A stretch of DNA of 10,718 nucleotides. Source: an archaeon (GTDB taxonomy: Archaea; Nanobdellota; Nanobdellia; Woesearchaeales; ARS49). The translations under genes were made by a program, and so were the position numbers. Below, piece after piece: positions 5,659 through 10,461 of the stretch; within the stretch, counting starts at the first letter, position 1, and every line of letters starts with the position of its first letter. The notes beneath the pieces are model-generated. The model was not told the DNA's origin. It saw only the letters and a list, made by a program, of their open reading frames with translations, and ran no database searches. The stretch lies in assembly GCA_016213425.1 (NCBI GenBank), contig JACRAI010000074.1, positions 1 to 10,718 on the forward strand, in the 5' to 3' direction.

Positions 5659-6228
5659 ATGAAAAAAGTCTTTATCTTGCACGGCTGGGGAGATTACTAT
5701 AATAAAGGATGGTTTTCTTGGTTGCAAAAAGAACTAGTGAAAAAAGGTTTTAAAGCGGAATCTCTTGATATGGTTCCTCAACCTCCAGTTCTTAATAAGT
5801 GGAAAGCAATTTTAAAGAAAGCCTGTCCTAAACCGGACCAAGAAACGTATTTTGTTGCGCATAGCGCTTCAGTAATGACTCTTTTGCATTACTTATCTGA
5901 ACTGCCCGAAACTGTTGTTGTAGGCGGCTGCGTTCTAGTTGCAGGATGGACTGACGATTTAGGAATGGATGAATTAAAAAACTTTTTCGAGAAATCTCTA
6001 GATTGGAAAAAAGTAAATAAACATTGTAAAAAGTTCATCGCTATTTATTCAGATAATGATCCTTATGTTAAGCAGTATCATGCAAAAGTTCTTGAAAAAA
6101 ATTTAAGTGCTAAATTAATTCTAGAAAAAGGCAAGAAACACTTCAGCCACGAAGAAGGAATTGACGAACTGCCTTCTATTTTAAACGCGGTAATATTTGA
6201 TCTGGCCAGAGTTCACATACTATACTAA
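5659..6228 (+). CDS. RBBP9/YdeN-like serine hydrolase (alpha/beta fold)
   Basis: A 189-residue small alpha/beta hydrolase of the RBBP9/YdeN group, cytosolic, substrate unknown. FILHGWGDYYNKGWFSWLQKEL (5-26) holds the oxyanion-hole HGW region. The nucleophile elbow is FVAHSASVMT (65-74) with Ser69; both glycines of the canonical GxSxG are replaced, as is tolerated in this small subfamily. SDNDPYV (131-137) supplies the acid, probably Asp134, and KKHFSHEEG (159-167) the histidine, probably His161. Length matches the family (about 180-190). The 3' end overlaps the convergent vapC-like gene by 9 bp. It has its own promoter and no operon partner. Confidence 0.85.
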   Translation: MKKVFILHGWGDYYNKGWFSWLQKELVKKGFKAESLDMVPQPPVLNKWKAILKKACPKPDQETYFVAHSASVMTLLHYLSELPETVVVGGCVLVAGWTDDLGMDELKNFFEKSLDWKKVNKHCKKFIAIYSDNDPYVKQYHAKVLEKNLSAKLILEKGKKHFSHEEGIDELPSILNAVIFDLARVHILY

Positions 6229-6498
6229 ATTCAACAGTTCTCCTGTGTTTATTACTTTAACTTTTTTTATTCCTGTAAAATCCAAATCATTTGTCCAAAG
6301 GTATTCGCATTTAAGCGACAAGTAACATGCAACATAAGGTGCCTTCTTACAAATGAGTTTTTTGTATTTGTTAACTTCTTCTATGACGAGCTCTGGAGAA
6401 AAAAGGTCAAATTTTCCACTAAGAATTACTTCTCTAGCGCCGCTGTTTTTAATCAAAGCGGCAATAATGATGTTTGTATCAATCAAAATTCTCATCAA
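6220..6498 (-). pseudogene. VapC-like PIN toxin with internal deletion, probably inactive
   Basis: A 92-residue open frame clearly related to the VapC at 4053-4481. The start (ILIDTNIIIAALIKNSGAREV, Asp7), the second acid (VIEEVNKYKKLI, Glu41) and the end (YLWTNDLDF, Asp71) are kept. Between Lys52 and Ala53 about 45 residues present in the paralogue (its residues 52-96) are missing in frame. The lost block covers the central helices and the third catalytic acid, which sits just before the retained APYVACYLSL; intact toxins have an Asp two residues before the Pro. The reading frame is open, so a short protein may still be made, possibly one that binds VapB without cutting RNA. Its start overlaps the antitoxin stop by 4 nt. 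Confidence 0.75.
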
Positions 6499-6719
6499 AG
6501 AAGCCCGTGTTTTTTAGCAACAGCAAGCTTTATTTTCTTTCCAATATCTAAAGCATCTTCTTCAGTAAGTTTACTTTTTGAAAGAAGTTTATTAAGTAGC
6601 TCTATTTTTTTTGCATGCTGCCATAAAGCTTGTCTTGCTACTTCGCTCCACTTTACTTCTTTATGTTTTTGCATTATTTTATGTAAATCCTCTGAAACTG
6701 CTAAAGTCATATTTGTCAT
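6495..6719 (-). CDS. vapB: VapB-type antitoxin (ribbon-helix-helix), second copy
   Basis: A 74-residue paralogue of the antitoxin at 3835-4056 with the same layout: an N-terminal ribbon-helix-helix (NMTLAVSEDLHKIMQKH, then VKWSEVARQALWQHAKKI) and a C-terminal toxin-binding tail (SKSKLTEEDALDIGKKIK). The best conserved blocks are HKEV-x-WSE and SKSKLT. The start is ATG 6719 with AGGTGAT (6732-6726 on the minus strand) 6 nt upstream. A perfect inverted repeat just downstream of the TATA box is its probable operator. Since the downstream toxin looks disabled, this antitoxin may now be an orphan regulator or protect against the intact paralogous toxin; both are inferences. Confidence 0.85.
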   Translation of the reverse strand: MTNMTLAVSEDLHKIMQKHKEVKWSEVARQALWQHAKKIELLNKLLSKSKLTEEDALDIGKKIKLAVAKKHGLL

Positions 6720-6738
6720 ATTTTGATCACCTAAGTAG

Positions 6739-6758
6739 AATAAGTAAGTTTACTTATT
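6739..6758. promoter_or_regulatory. VapB operator: 9-2-9 palindrome
   Basis: AATAAGTAA (6739-6747) and TTACTTATT (6750-6758) form perfect 9-bp arms with a 2-bp spacer. The site overlaps the inner end of the TATA box (6755-6763) and ends just before the predicted transcription start near 6733. That is the ideal place for autorepression by the dimeric antitoxin. It has the same geometry as the palindrome at 9350-9369. Confidence 0.7.
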
Positions 6759-6763
6759 TAAAT
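6755..6763 (-). promoter_or_regulatory. TATA box of the second vapBC operon
   Basis: The minus strand reads ATTTAAATA. It predicts a start near 6733, immediately before the Shine-Dalgarno AGGTGAT, so the leader is only about 14 nt. Confidence 0.6.
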
Positions 6764-6837
6764 CTTGCTGTTTCTGCACTGAATTAACAAAATTTACAAA
6801 CCATAACTAGCGTGCAGTACTTACTGTGAACTACAAA

Positions 6838-7587
6838 CTATAAACTGTTTCTAGTCTTTTCCCAGACTTTTGGAATGACTTTTTCTGCTAGCGGTTTCAA
6901 GTTTAGAATATCTTCCTCGTTATATTGAACTAGTAAATCTAAGTATTTTTTGTCTTTAGTTTGTTTCCATGCACGCCATAATCTCACTGCATCTTCTCCT
7001 GTAACGTCTTTTACTTCTTCTGCACGCCCGATGTTTAATTCTTTTTCTATATTTTTTAATCCGCCAGTTAAATTAATTCGTTTACAGGCCCATCTTAAAT
7101 CTACATGTATTTGTGGAAAATCAAAATTGAAATATCTATTTAAGACTGGGAGGTCGAAGCTTGAACCGTTAAATGTTACGATCATTTTGTACTTGCTTAA
7201 TTCTTGCTGAACTAAAGTTTTGTCAAGAGTAACTCCGCGCACAAACGTTTGAGTATCAAAGCCATTGCTTATACCAAGAACGGTAACGTCACCATAATAC
7301 CCGCTCGTTTCGATATCAAGAAAACAGCATTCATCCTTGAATTCATTGTATAAACGCCAGTGTTCATTTCTGGGCATTAATCTTGCAATTTCTTCATGAT
7401 TTTCTTTAATAACTTGAGCTCTTAACTCGTTAAGTTTAGAGTCGTGTAACGGCTTTAAATTTTTAGAAATGCCATCTACTTTTTTTGCTTCTAAAAAATC
7501 TTGCCAGTGATTAATTCCTTGATTCCAAATCTTTTGCTCTCCCCTTTTACTGACTCTGTCGAGAAAGATGAAACTCTCGCGAAGCAT
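6838..7587 (-). CDS. YprB-like RNase H-fold 3'-5' exonuclease (DEDD)
   Basis: A 249-residue protein of the YprB-type RNase H-like exonuclease family. The N-terminal region (MLRESFIFLDRVSKRGEQKIWNQGI) resembles the helical lead-in seen in archaeal members. The exonuclease core has FLDIETSG (Asp91, Glu93), VTFNGSSFDLPVL (Asp145), IHVDLRW (Asp163) and VQYNEEDILNL (Asp226), which match the DEDD metal ligands. Single-stranded DNA or RNA is the likely substrate; the physiological role is unknown. ATG 7587 is preferred because a TATA box centred at 7614 lies 27 nt upstream. Longer forms from ATG 7596 or TTG 7602 would start upstream of the predicted transcript and add a poorly matching MCMFF stretch. 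Confidence 0.82.
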   Translation of the reverse strand: MLRESFIFLDRVSKRGEQKIWNQGINHWQDFLEAKKVDGISKNLKPLHDSKLNELRAQVIKENHEEIARLMPRNEHWRLYNEFKDECCFLDIETSGYYGDVTVLGISNGFDTQTFVRGVTLDKTLVQQELSKYKMIVTFNGSSFDLPVLNRYFNFDFPQIHVDLRWACKRINLTGGLKNIEKELNIGRAEEVKDVTGEDAVRLWRAWKQTKDKKYLDLLVQYNEEDILNLKPLAEKVIPKVWEKTRNSL

Positions 7588-7610
7588 GAAAAACATGCAC
7601 AATAAATAGG

Positions 7611-7617
7611 TTATAAA
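7611..7617 (-). promoter_or_regulatory. TATA box of the YprB-like exonuclease gene
   Basis: The minus strand reads TTTATAA, centred 27 nt upstream of ATG 7587. The box lies only a few bases from the 3' end of the upstream Ham1-fusion gene, which shows that the two are separately promoted although on the same strand. Confidence 0.55.
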
Positions 7618-7619
7618 GA

Positions 7620-8747
7620 TTATTGTTTTCTAGTTTTCAAGAATTCTGCCAAGCTTCCCCATCTATCGCTTCTTGCATATTTCTGGTATTCTTCATCAGT
7701 CATTTCTGCAATAGTTTTTGTTTGTCCTTTAACTATAAACGCAGCTCCCAAGGGGGATTTTAAGTTTTTATTGTTAACATCTCCTCTAACTTCACTAATT
7801 AACGTTCCTTCAACTTTTGATGTGAATAGTAATGGTTTATCTAGTGTTTCGTCAAAGTAAGCAACAGTCATAGGCCAGTATGCTTCTAAAGATCCACCAT
7901 TTTGTTTTGCTAAATTGAGAAAGTGATTGATCCCTTTTTCTCTTAATTCTCTGCCAACATGATGTCCTGGATAACCGTTTAGTTTTGGAATTACAAATCC
8001 AGAGTCATCAGTAAGTACTGGTTTGCATAATACAGAATACGCTACTTTTGCTTTGTGCGTGGCTATTTCTTCAATACTATTTTGTTCTTCGCTTATATCT
8101 AAACTAAACATTCCCAATTTAACAATATGTCCTAAAGATTTTTGTGCTGATTGATATTTTCCTGTGTTTGTTGTTACAAAAATAAGATCTGAAGACAGTT
8201 CAGAAGGTAAAGCGTTTTTCTTGACTTCTAAGTATTTGTTTGATTGGTACCAGCTCTCTATACTTCGATGCTTCCACCACCCTTTAAATTCTGGTTGAAC
8301 AATTAATTCTGGCAAGTGGAAAGGTAGTTCTCCAGGATTCCATTTAAGTCCCGTTCCTGAAGTTCTTATTTCTAGCAATCCTTTACCTTTAAACCACATT
8401 CCATTTCTCAATAATACTCTTCTTATGGCAATATCTTGGTAATGATTGCCTCCGTATTCTTGAATTGTGTAATCAAAACCCGAATTAACATTTGAAACAT
8501 TATTGTCATAGCAATTTTCATAATTTTCTGCAATAAAATCCAGTTCTTCAGGATTAACTTTGAAGTATTCAAAATAAGCATCTTCATATAATGCTAGAAC
8601 TCCTGGAAGTTCAACAGGAAAATTATTAATGTGATGAATGAGTCGCCAATTGTTTTCACCGTACAGTTTATTATAATTAGTAATTACTTCATTCTTTCTA
8701 GATCCTATAGCTCCTGGCCTGCCAACTTTAACGAATTCATTAGTCAT
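7620..8747 (-). CDS. Two-domain protein: unidentified N-terminal domain + divergent Ham1/ITPase
   Basis: A 375-residue fusion. Residues about 187-371 are an ITPase/Ham1-type pyrophosphatase, a family that hydrolyses non-canonical (deoxy)purine triphosphates. Visible motifs are TTNTGKYQSAQ (192-202), the catalytic DDSG (247-250) and GYPGHH (258-263). Several base-recognition features differ: the Glu normally three residues after the motif Lys is Ser200, the GFGYDP motif is replaced by SPLGAAF (331-337), and the C-terminal SHR is SDR (360-362). Substrate range may therefore have shifted. Residues 1-about 178 form a separate domain rich in aromatic and polar motifs (YGENNWRL, ALYEDAYFEYF, NVNSGFDYTIQE, HYQDIAIRRVLL, WFKGKGLLEIR, GWWKH, ESWYQSNKYL). 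I have a vague memory of similar sequences but cannot name the domain. The gene has a leaderless-type promoter. Confidence 0.75.
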   Translation of the reverse strand: MTNEFVKVGRPGAIGSRKNEVITNYNKLYGENNWRLIHHINNFPVELPGVLALYEDAYFEYFKVNPEELDFIAENYENCYDNNVSNVNSGFDYTIQEYGGNHYQDIAIRRVLLRNGMWFKGKGLLEIRTSGTGLKWNPGELPFHLPELIVQPEFKGWWKHRSIESWYQSNKYLEVKKNALPSELSSDLIFVTTNTGKYQSAQKSLGHIVKLGMFSLDISEEQNSIEEIATHKAKVAYSVLCKPVLTDDSGFVIPKLNGYPGHHVGRELREKGINHFLNLAKQNGGSLEAYWPMTVAYFDETLDKPLLFTSKVEGTLISEVRGDVNNKNLKSPLGAAFIVKGQTKTIAEMTDEEYQKYARSDRWGSLAEFLKTRKQ

Positions 8748-8769
8748 AGCTAAAAGAATGAAAGACGAG

Positions 8770-8778
8770 TTTATAATA
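8770..8778 (-). promoter_or_regulatory. TATA box of the Ham1-fusion gene
   Basis: The minus strand reads TATTATAAA, centred 27 nt upstream of ATG 8747, with no Shine-Dalgarno before the ATG. It separates this gene from the upstream Doc/RHH operon. Confidence 0.6.
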
Positions 8779-8782
8779 TTTA

Positions 8783-9019
8783 TTAAACTGTTTTTAATTC
8801 TTCGAGAATGTGTTTTTCTACTAATCTGCTCATATTAAATCCCTGTTGTCTGCAGTATTCCTTAAATTTTCTTAAAATATTTTCATCAATAGTTATATCT
8901 AATCGTTTTCTGTACGTGAATTTAGGAATTTTCTTTGTTCTTTCAAATTCTTCCAAGGCGCTGAATATTTCAGGGTGCTTTTTTATTGCTTCGATTGCTT
9001 TTTTAGCGAATGATGACAT
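8783..9019 (-). CDS. Ribbon-helix-helix protein, probable antitoxin of the Doc-like protein
   Basis: A 78-residue basic protein. Residues 1-35 form a helical segment (AKKAIEAIKKHPEIFSALEEFERTKK). Residues 38-76 form a ribbon-helix-helix: strand KRLDITI, helix NILRKFKEYCRQQ, turn GFNM, helix SRLVEKHILEEL. The DNA-binding fold is thus at the C-terminus and the presumed partner-binding segment at the N-terminus, opposite to VapB or Phd. The start is ATG 9019 with GGAGGT (9030-9025) 5 nt upstream, located inside the 3' end of the Doc-like gene; the two frames overlap by 17 nt and must be co-translated. It is the natural candidate to bind the palindrome at the operon promoter and to neutralise the Doc-like protein. 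That role is inferred from context. Confidence 0.75.
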   Translation of the reverse strand: MSSFAKKAIEAIKKHPEIFSALEEFERTKKIPKFTYRKRLDITIDENILRKFKEYCRQQGFNMSRLVEKHILEELKTV

Positions 9020-9347
9020 TTTTTACCTCCATTTCAATTTTTGTTAAGTTTGTTATATTGTTCATTAAGAGTTTTGCAACTGTTTTCGCTATCTCTTCTG
9101 GTTTGTAATTTAATTGTTGATCTTCTAAAAACGCTACAATTATTCCCGCAGCAGTTCTTTTGTTTCCCTCTTCAAAAACATGATCAATTAGCACAGCTCG
9201 CACTAATATCGAGCATGATTTTAGCCAGCTAGTTGTTTTATTTACTTGAAAAACTGCGAATGAAAGACTGTTGTCATTTATAACTCTGCCAGTATCAAAT
9301 TGTAGGTTGATTGCAATAATATCTTTCTTACTGATCTTTTCAAACAT
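9003..9347 (-). CDS. Doc-like Fic-family protein, probable toxin
   Basis: A 114-residue small Fic-fold protein. The motif HVFEEGNKRT (56-65) matches the Doc type HxFx(D/E)xNKR: His56, Phe58, Glu60, Asn62, Lys63, Arg64. In Doc of phage P1 the Lys in place of the second Gly of Fic goes with kinase activity on EF-Tu instead of AMP transfer, so phosphorylation of a translation factor is a reasonable guess. The first about 50 residues and the C-terminal helices fit a minimal Doc (P1 Doc is about 126 residues). The start is ATG 9347: a TATA box centred near 9372 lies about 26 nt upstream. An in-frame ATG at 9368 and a longer frame up to 9524 would run through the operator, promoter and a structured element. 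It is followed by, and overlaps, the RHH gene. Confidence 0.82.
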   Translation of the reverse strand: MFEKISKKDIIAINLQFDTGRVINDNSLSFAVFQVNKTTSWLKSCSILVRAVLIDHVFEEGNKRTAAGIIVAFLEDQQLNYKPEEIAKTVAKLLMNNITNLTKIEMEVKNVIIR

Positions 9348-9349
9348 TT

Positions 9350-9369
9350 TATGTGTATAAATACACATA
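9350..9369. promoter_or_regulatory. Operator of the Doc/RHH operon: 9-2-9 palindrome
   Basis: TATGTGTAT (9350-9358) and ATACACATA (9361-9369) form perfect 9-bp arms with a 2-bp AA spacer. The site fills the gap between TATA box and start codon, overlapping the box by 2 bp and ending 2 bp before the ATG. Occupancy should block transcription initiation. The RHH protein of the operon is the obvious candidate ligand. Confidence 0.7.
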
Positions 9370-9377
9370 TATTTAAA
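9368..9377 (-). promoter_or_regulatory. TATA box of the Doc/RHH operon
   Basis: The minus strand reads TTTAAATATA, centred about 26 nt before ATG 9347. This agrees with a leaderless first gene and fixes the toxin start. Confidence 0.6.
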
Positions 9378-9415
9378 GCTTTCTGCTTTTATCAAACTCC
9401 TATTTTTATCGGTGG

Positions 9416-9525
9416 CCGCTTGCATTTTTCTTATGCATAATGTTTTCTTTCTACTCTTGCAAGCGGAACTAGAGTCAGCTCTGTTGAGCTGAGCATTTGC
9501 AGATAAAATTTGTGCTGAAAGCACA
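9416..9525 (+). repeat. Three-hairpin structured element, copy 2 (candidate ncRNA)
   Basis: A 110-nt homologue of the element at 2975-3084. H1 is CCGCTTGC (9416-9423) with GCAAGCGG (9459-9466), loop 35 nt. H2 is TCAGCTC (9475-9481) with GAGCTGA (9486-9492), loop TGTT. H3 is TTGTGCT (9510-9516) with AGCACAA (9520-9526), loop GAA. The stems of H1 and H3 are identical to copy 1. H2 keeps pairing although its tip and base differ: copy 1 closes with T-A where copy 2 has an open loop, and copy 2 adds a T-A pair at the base. The linkers differ more than the stems. It lies between the Doc operon promoter and the TATA box of the HIT gene. Confidence 0.65.
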
Positions 9526-9529
9526 ACAA

Positions 9530-9537
9530 TTAAATAA
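9530..9537 (+). promoter_or_regulatory. TATA box of the HIT gene
   Basis: TTAAATAA is centred about 25 nt before ATG 9558 and starts only 4-5 nt after the last hairpin of the structured element. A leaderless transcript is expected. Confidence 0.5.
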
Positions 9538-9557
9538 TCAAAAAATAAAAAACACTT

Positions 9558-9932
9558 ATGAGTTTACCCAAACCATTTAAGAATGCAATTATTTATGAAG
9601 ATAAAAAATTGTATACTTGCTTGTCTAATTTTCCAATAGTTAAAGGCCACACAGTTGTTGTATGGAGAAAACAAGTAAAAGATTTACATCTCTTATCAAG
9701 AAAAGATTATGAATATTTAATGGACAAAGTTGATGAAGTAAGGGATGCATTGCTCAAAACATTAAACGTAAAAAAAGTGTATCTTATCTACATGGATGAA
9801 GCACAACACGTGCACTGGCATTTAATACCAAGGTATAACGAGAAAGGATTTGATGTATTAAAGCATCAACCGGGAGTTCTAAGAAATTTCAGTTTAGCTG
9901 GAAAGATTAGGAAGAATTTAGAAAAGATTTAA
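9558..9932 (+). CDS. HIT-family nucleotide hydrolase/transferase
   Basis: A 124-residue cytosolic histidine-triad protein. HVHWHLIPR (84-92) is the signature HxHxHxx with His84, His86 and His88, of which the middle one forms the nucleotidyl intermediate in known HIT enzymes. The N-terminal IIYEDKKLYTCLSNFPIVKGHTVVVWRKQVKDL matches the strand-turn-strand and substrate-loop region of the family. Likely substrates are nucleoside phosphoramidates or dinucleoside polyphosphates, but the subfamily cannot be fixed. Length is normal. It has its own leaderless-type promoter, and its final codons contain the TATA box of the following tRNA gene. Confidence 0.9.
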   Translation: MSLPKPFKNAIIYEDKKLYTCLSNFPIVKGHTVVVWRKQVKDLHLLSRKDYEYLMDKVDEVRDALLKTLNVKKVYLIYMDEAQHVHWHLIPRYNEKGFDVLKHQPGVLRNFSLAGKIRKNLEKI

Positions 9933-9935
9933 AAT
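9927..9935 (+). promoter_or_regulatory. TATA box of the tRNA-Lys gene
   Basis: ATTTAAAAT is centred 30 nt before the mature tRNA 5' end and overlaps the stop codon of the HIT gene. This leaves room for a few-nucleotide leader removed by RNase P. Confidence 0.55.
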
Positions 9936-9989
9936 CCATTGCAGATTCTTAACTAGTTATGGGCTCTTAGCTCAGTGGTAGAGCACTCG

Positions 9990-10026
9990 AATAGTTTTAG
10001 TTTAGCAAAACTAATATTATAGTGAA
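9990..10026 (+). other. tRNA intron 1 (37 nt, between positions 30 and 31)
   Basis: A textbook bulge-helix-bulge site. The outer helix is AGAG (9980-9983) with CTCT (10028-10031). The central 4-bp helix is CACT (9984-9987) with AGTG (10021-10024). The 3-nt bulges are CGA (9988-9990) and AAG (10025-10027), and the inner helix is ATAGT (9991-9995) with ATTAT (10016-10020). Cutting after the second bulge base on each side gives 9989/9990 and 10026/10027. The position within the anticodon stem is non-canonical. Confidence 0.82.
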
Positions 10027-10033
10027 GCTCTTA

Positions 10034-10055
10034 GTGCTTAAAATTCGCAGCAGTC
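10034..10055 (+). other. tRNA intron 2 (22 nt, canonical 37/38 position)
   Basis: After removal of intron 1 the anticodon stem CTCGG/CCGAG is the outer helix. The central helix pairs CTCT (10028-10031) with GCAG (10050-10053), imperfectly: two Watson-Crick pairs, one C-C mismatch and one wobble. Bulges are TAG (10032-10034) and TCA (10054-10056), and the inner helix is TGC (10035-10037) with GCA (10047-10049). This is a relaxed motif; the exact boundary is chosen because it restores the loop CTCTTAA. Confidence 0.7.
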
Positions 10056-10091
10056 ACCGAGTGGTCGGGGGTTCGAACCCCCTAGGGCCCG

Positions 10092-10097
10092 TTTTTT
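10092..10097 (+). terminator. T-run terminator after tRNA-Lys
   Basis: Six T residues follow directly after the discriminator base, which fits the oligo-T termination used by archaeal RNA polymerase. Three near-identical 7-nt units (AGTTTGA, AGTTTAA, AGTTTGA, 10098-10118) follow, of unknown meaning. Confidence 0.55.
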
Positions 10098-10131
10098 AGT
10101 TTGAAGTTTAAAGTTTGAGGAGTGATGAAAA

Positions 10132-10461
10132 ATGACTAATACAGAAAATTTAGAATTAAAAGTTGGAGAATTAGTCGAAGTTAGTACTTTGAAGCTTCCG
10201 CTTGTTGCTGAAACAGAGTTTTTGAATTCTCATTTAGATTATGACAAGAATGGATTGAAGCTAGTTGATTTTTTGGTTAATAAAAAAGGTGAAGGCGGTT
10301 TAAACGAAAATCGTTACGTTTTCGAAACAATAAAAGAAGGAGAATATTCTATACATTTGTATTTTAAATCAATTAATTCAGGCGAACAATGGATTCCTGA
10401 AAAACAAAGTTCTTTCTATGGCAGACATGAAAAAATTGTTAAAGTTAATGTTTTAAGATGA
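10132..10461 (+). CDS. Small protein, possibly chagasin-like (inhibitor I42)
   Basis: A 109-residue protein that I do not recognise with certainty. It is predicted to be mostly beta strand. GEGG (53-56) followed by a strand (NRYVFETIKEGEYSIHLYFKS, 60-80) resembles the DE loop and following strands of chagasin-type cysteine peptidase inhibitors (I42). However, the NPTTGY-like BC loop and the RPW loop of that family are not visible, so the assignment is weak. There is no signal peptide or membrane segment, so the protein appears cytosolic. GGAGTGAT (10119-10126) lies 5 nt before ATG 10132, which supports the start and implies a leader. The stop codon is directly followed by the stop codon of the convergent AlaX gene, with no bases between. 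Confidence 0.7.
   Translation: MTNTENLELKVGELVEVSTLKLPLVAETEFLNSHLDYDKNGLKLVDFLVNKKGEGGLNENRYVFETIKEGEYSIHLYFKSINSGEQWIPEKQSSFYGRHEKIVKVNVLR

Larger units (their letters stand above)
9961..10091 (+). tRNA. tRNA-Lys (anticodon CUU) with two introns
   Basis: A 131-nt tRNA gene. Acceptor arms are GGGCTCT and AGGGCCC (one G-U pair), the discriminator is G10091, the D-arm is GCTC-AGTGGTA-GAGC, and the T-arm is GGGGG-TTCGAAC-CCCCT. CCA is not encoded. The anticodon arm is split: exon 1 is 9961-9989, exon 2 is 10027-10033 (GCTCTTA), exon 3 is 10056-10091. Joining them gives a perfect 5-bp anticodon stem CTCGG/CCGAG with loop CTCTTAA, anticodon CTT, and a 72-nt product. G73 and this loop fit archaeal tRNA-Lys. 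If only one 59-nt intron is assumed, the stem has an A-C mismatch and the anticodon becomes AGT with T37, which is implausible. It would decode AAG codons. Confidence 0.85.

Noticed and set aside
6720..6837. Possible small gene between the vapBC operon and the exonuclease
   Set aside because: Only the vapBC promoter and operator can be recognised. The remaining roughly 70 bases have no convincing open frame or structure.
9348..9524. N-terminal extension of the Doc-like protein up to 9524
   Set aside because: The extension would be translated from the palindromic operator, the TATA box and the structured element. It does not resemble a Fic protein, and the TATA spacing selects ATG 9347.
9961..10091. 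tRNA-Thr(AGT) with one 59-nt intron
   Set aside because: It gives an A-C mismatch in the anticodon stem, a pyrimidine at position 37 and an A34 anticodon that archaea do not use. The two-intron model removes all three problems.
10098..10118. Three 7-nt AGTTTRA units as a repeat array or CRISPR remnant
   Set aside because: The units are far too short, contiguous and without spacers; probably simple-sequence similarity after the tRNA terminator.
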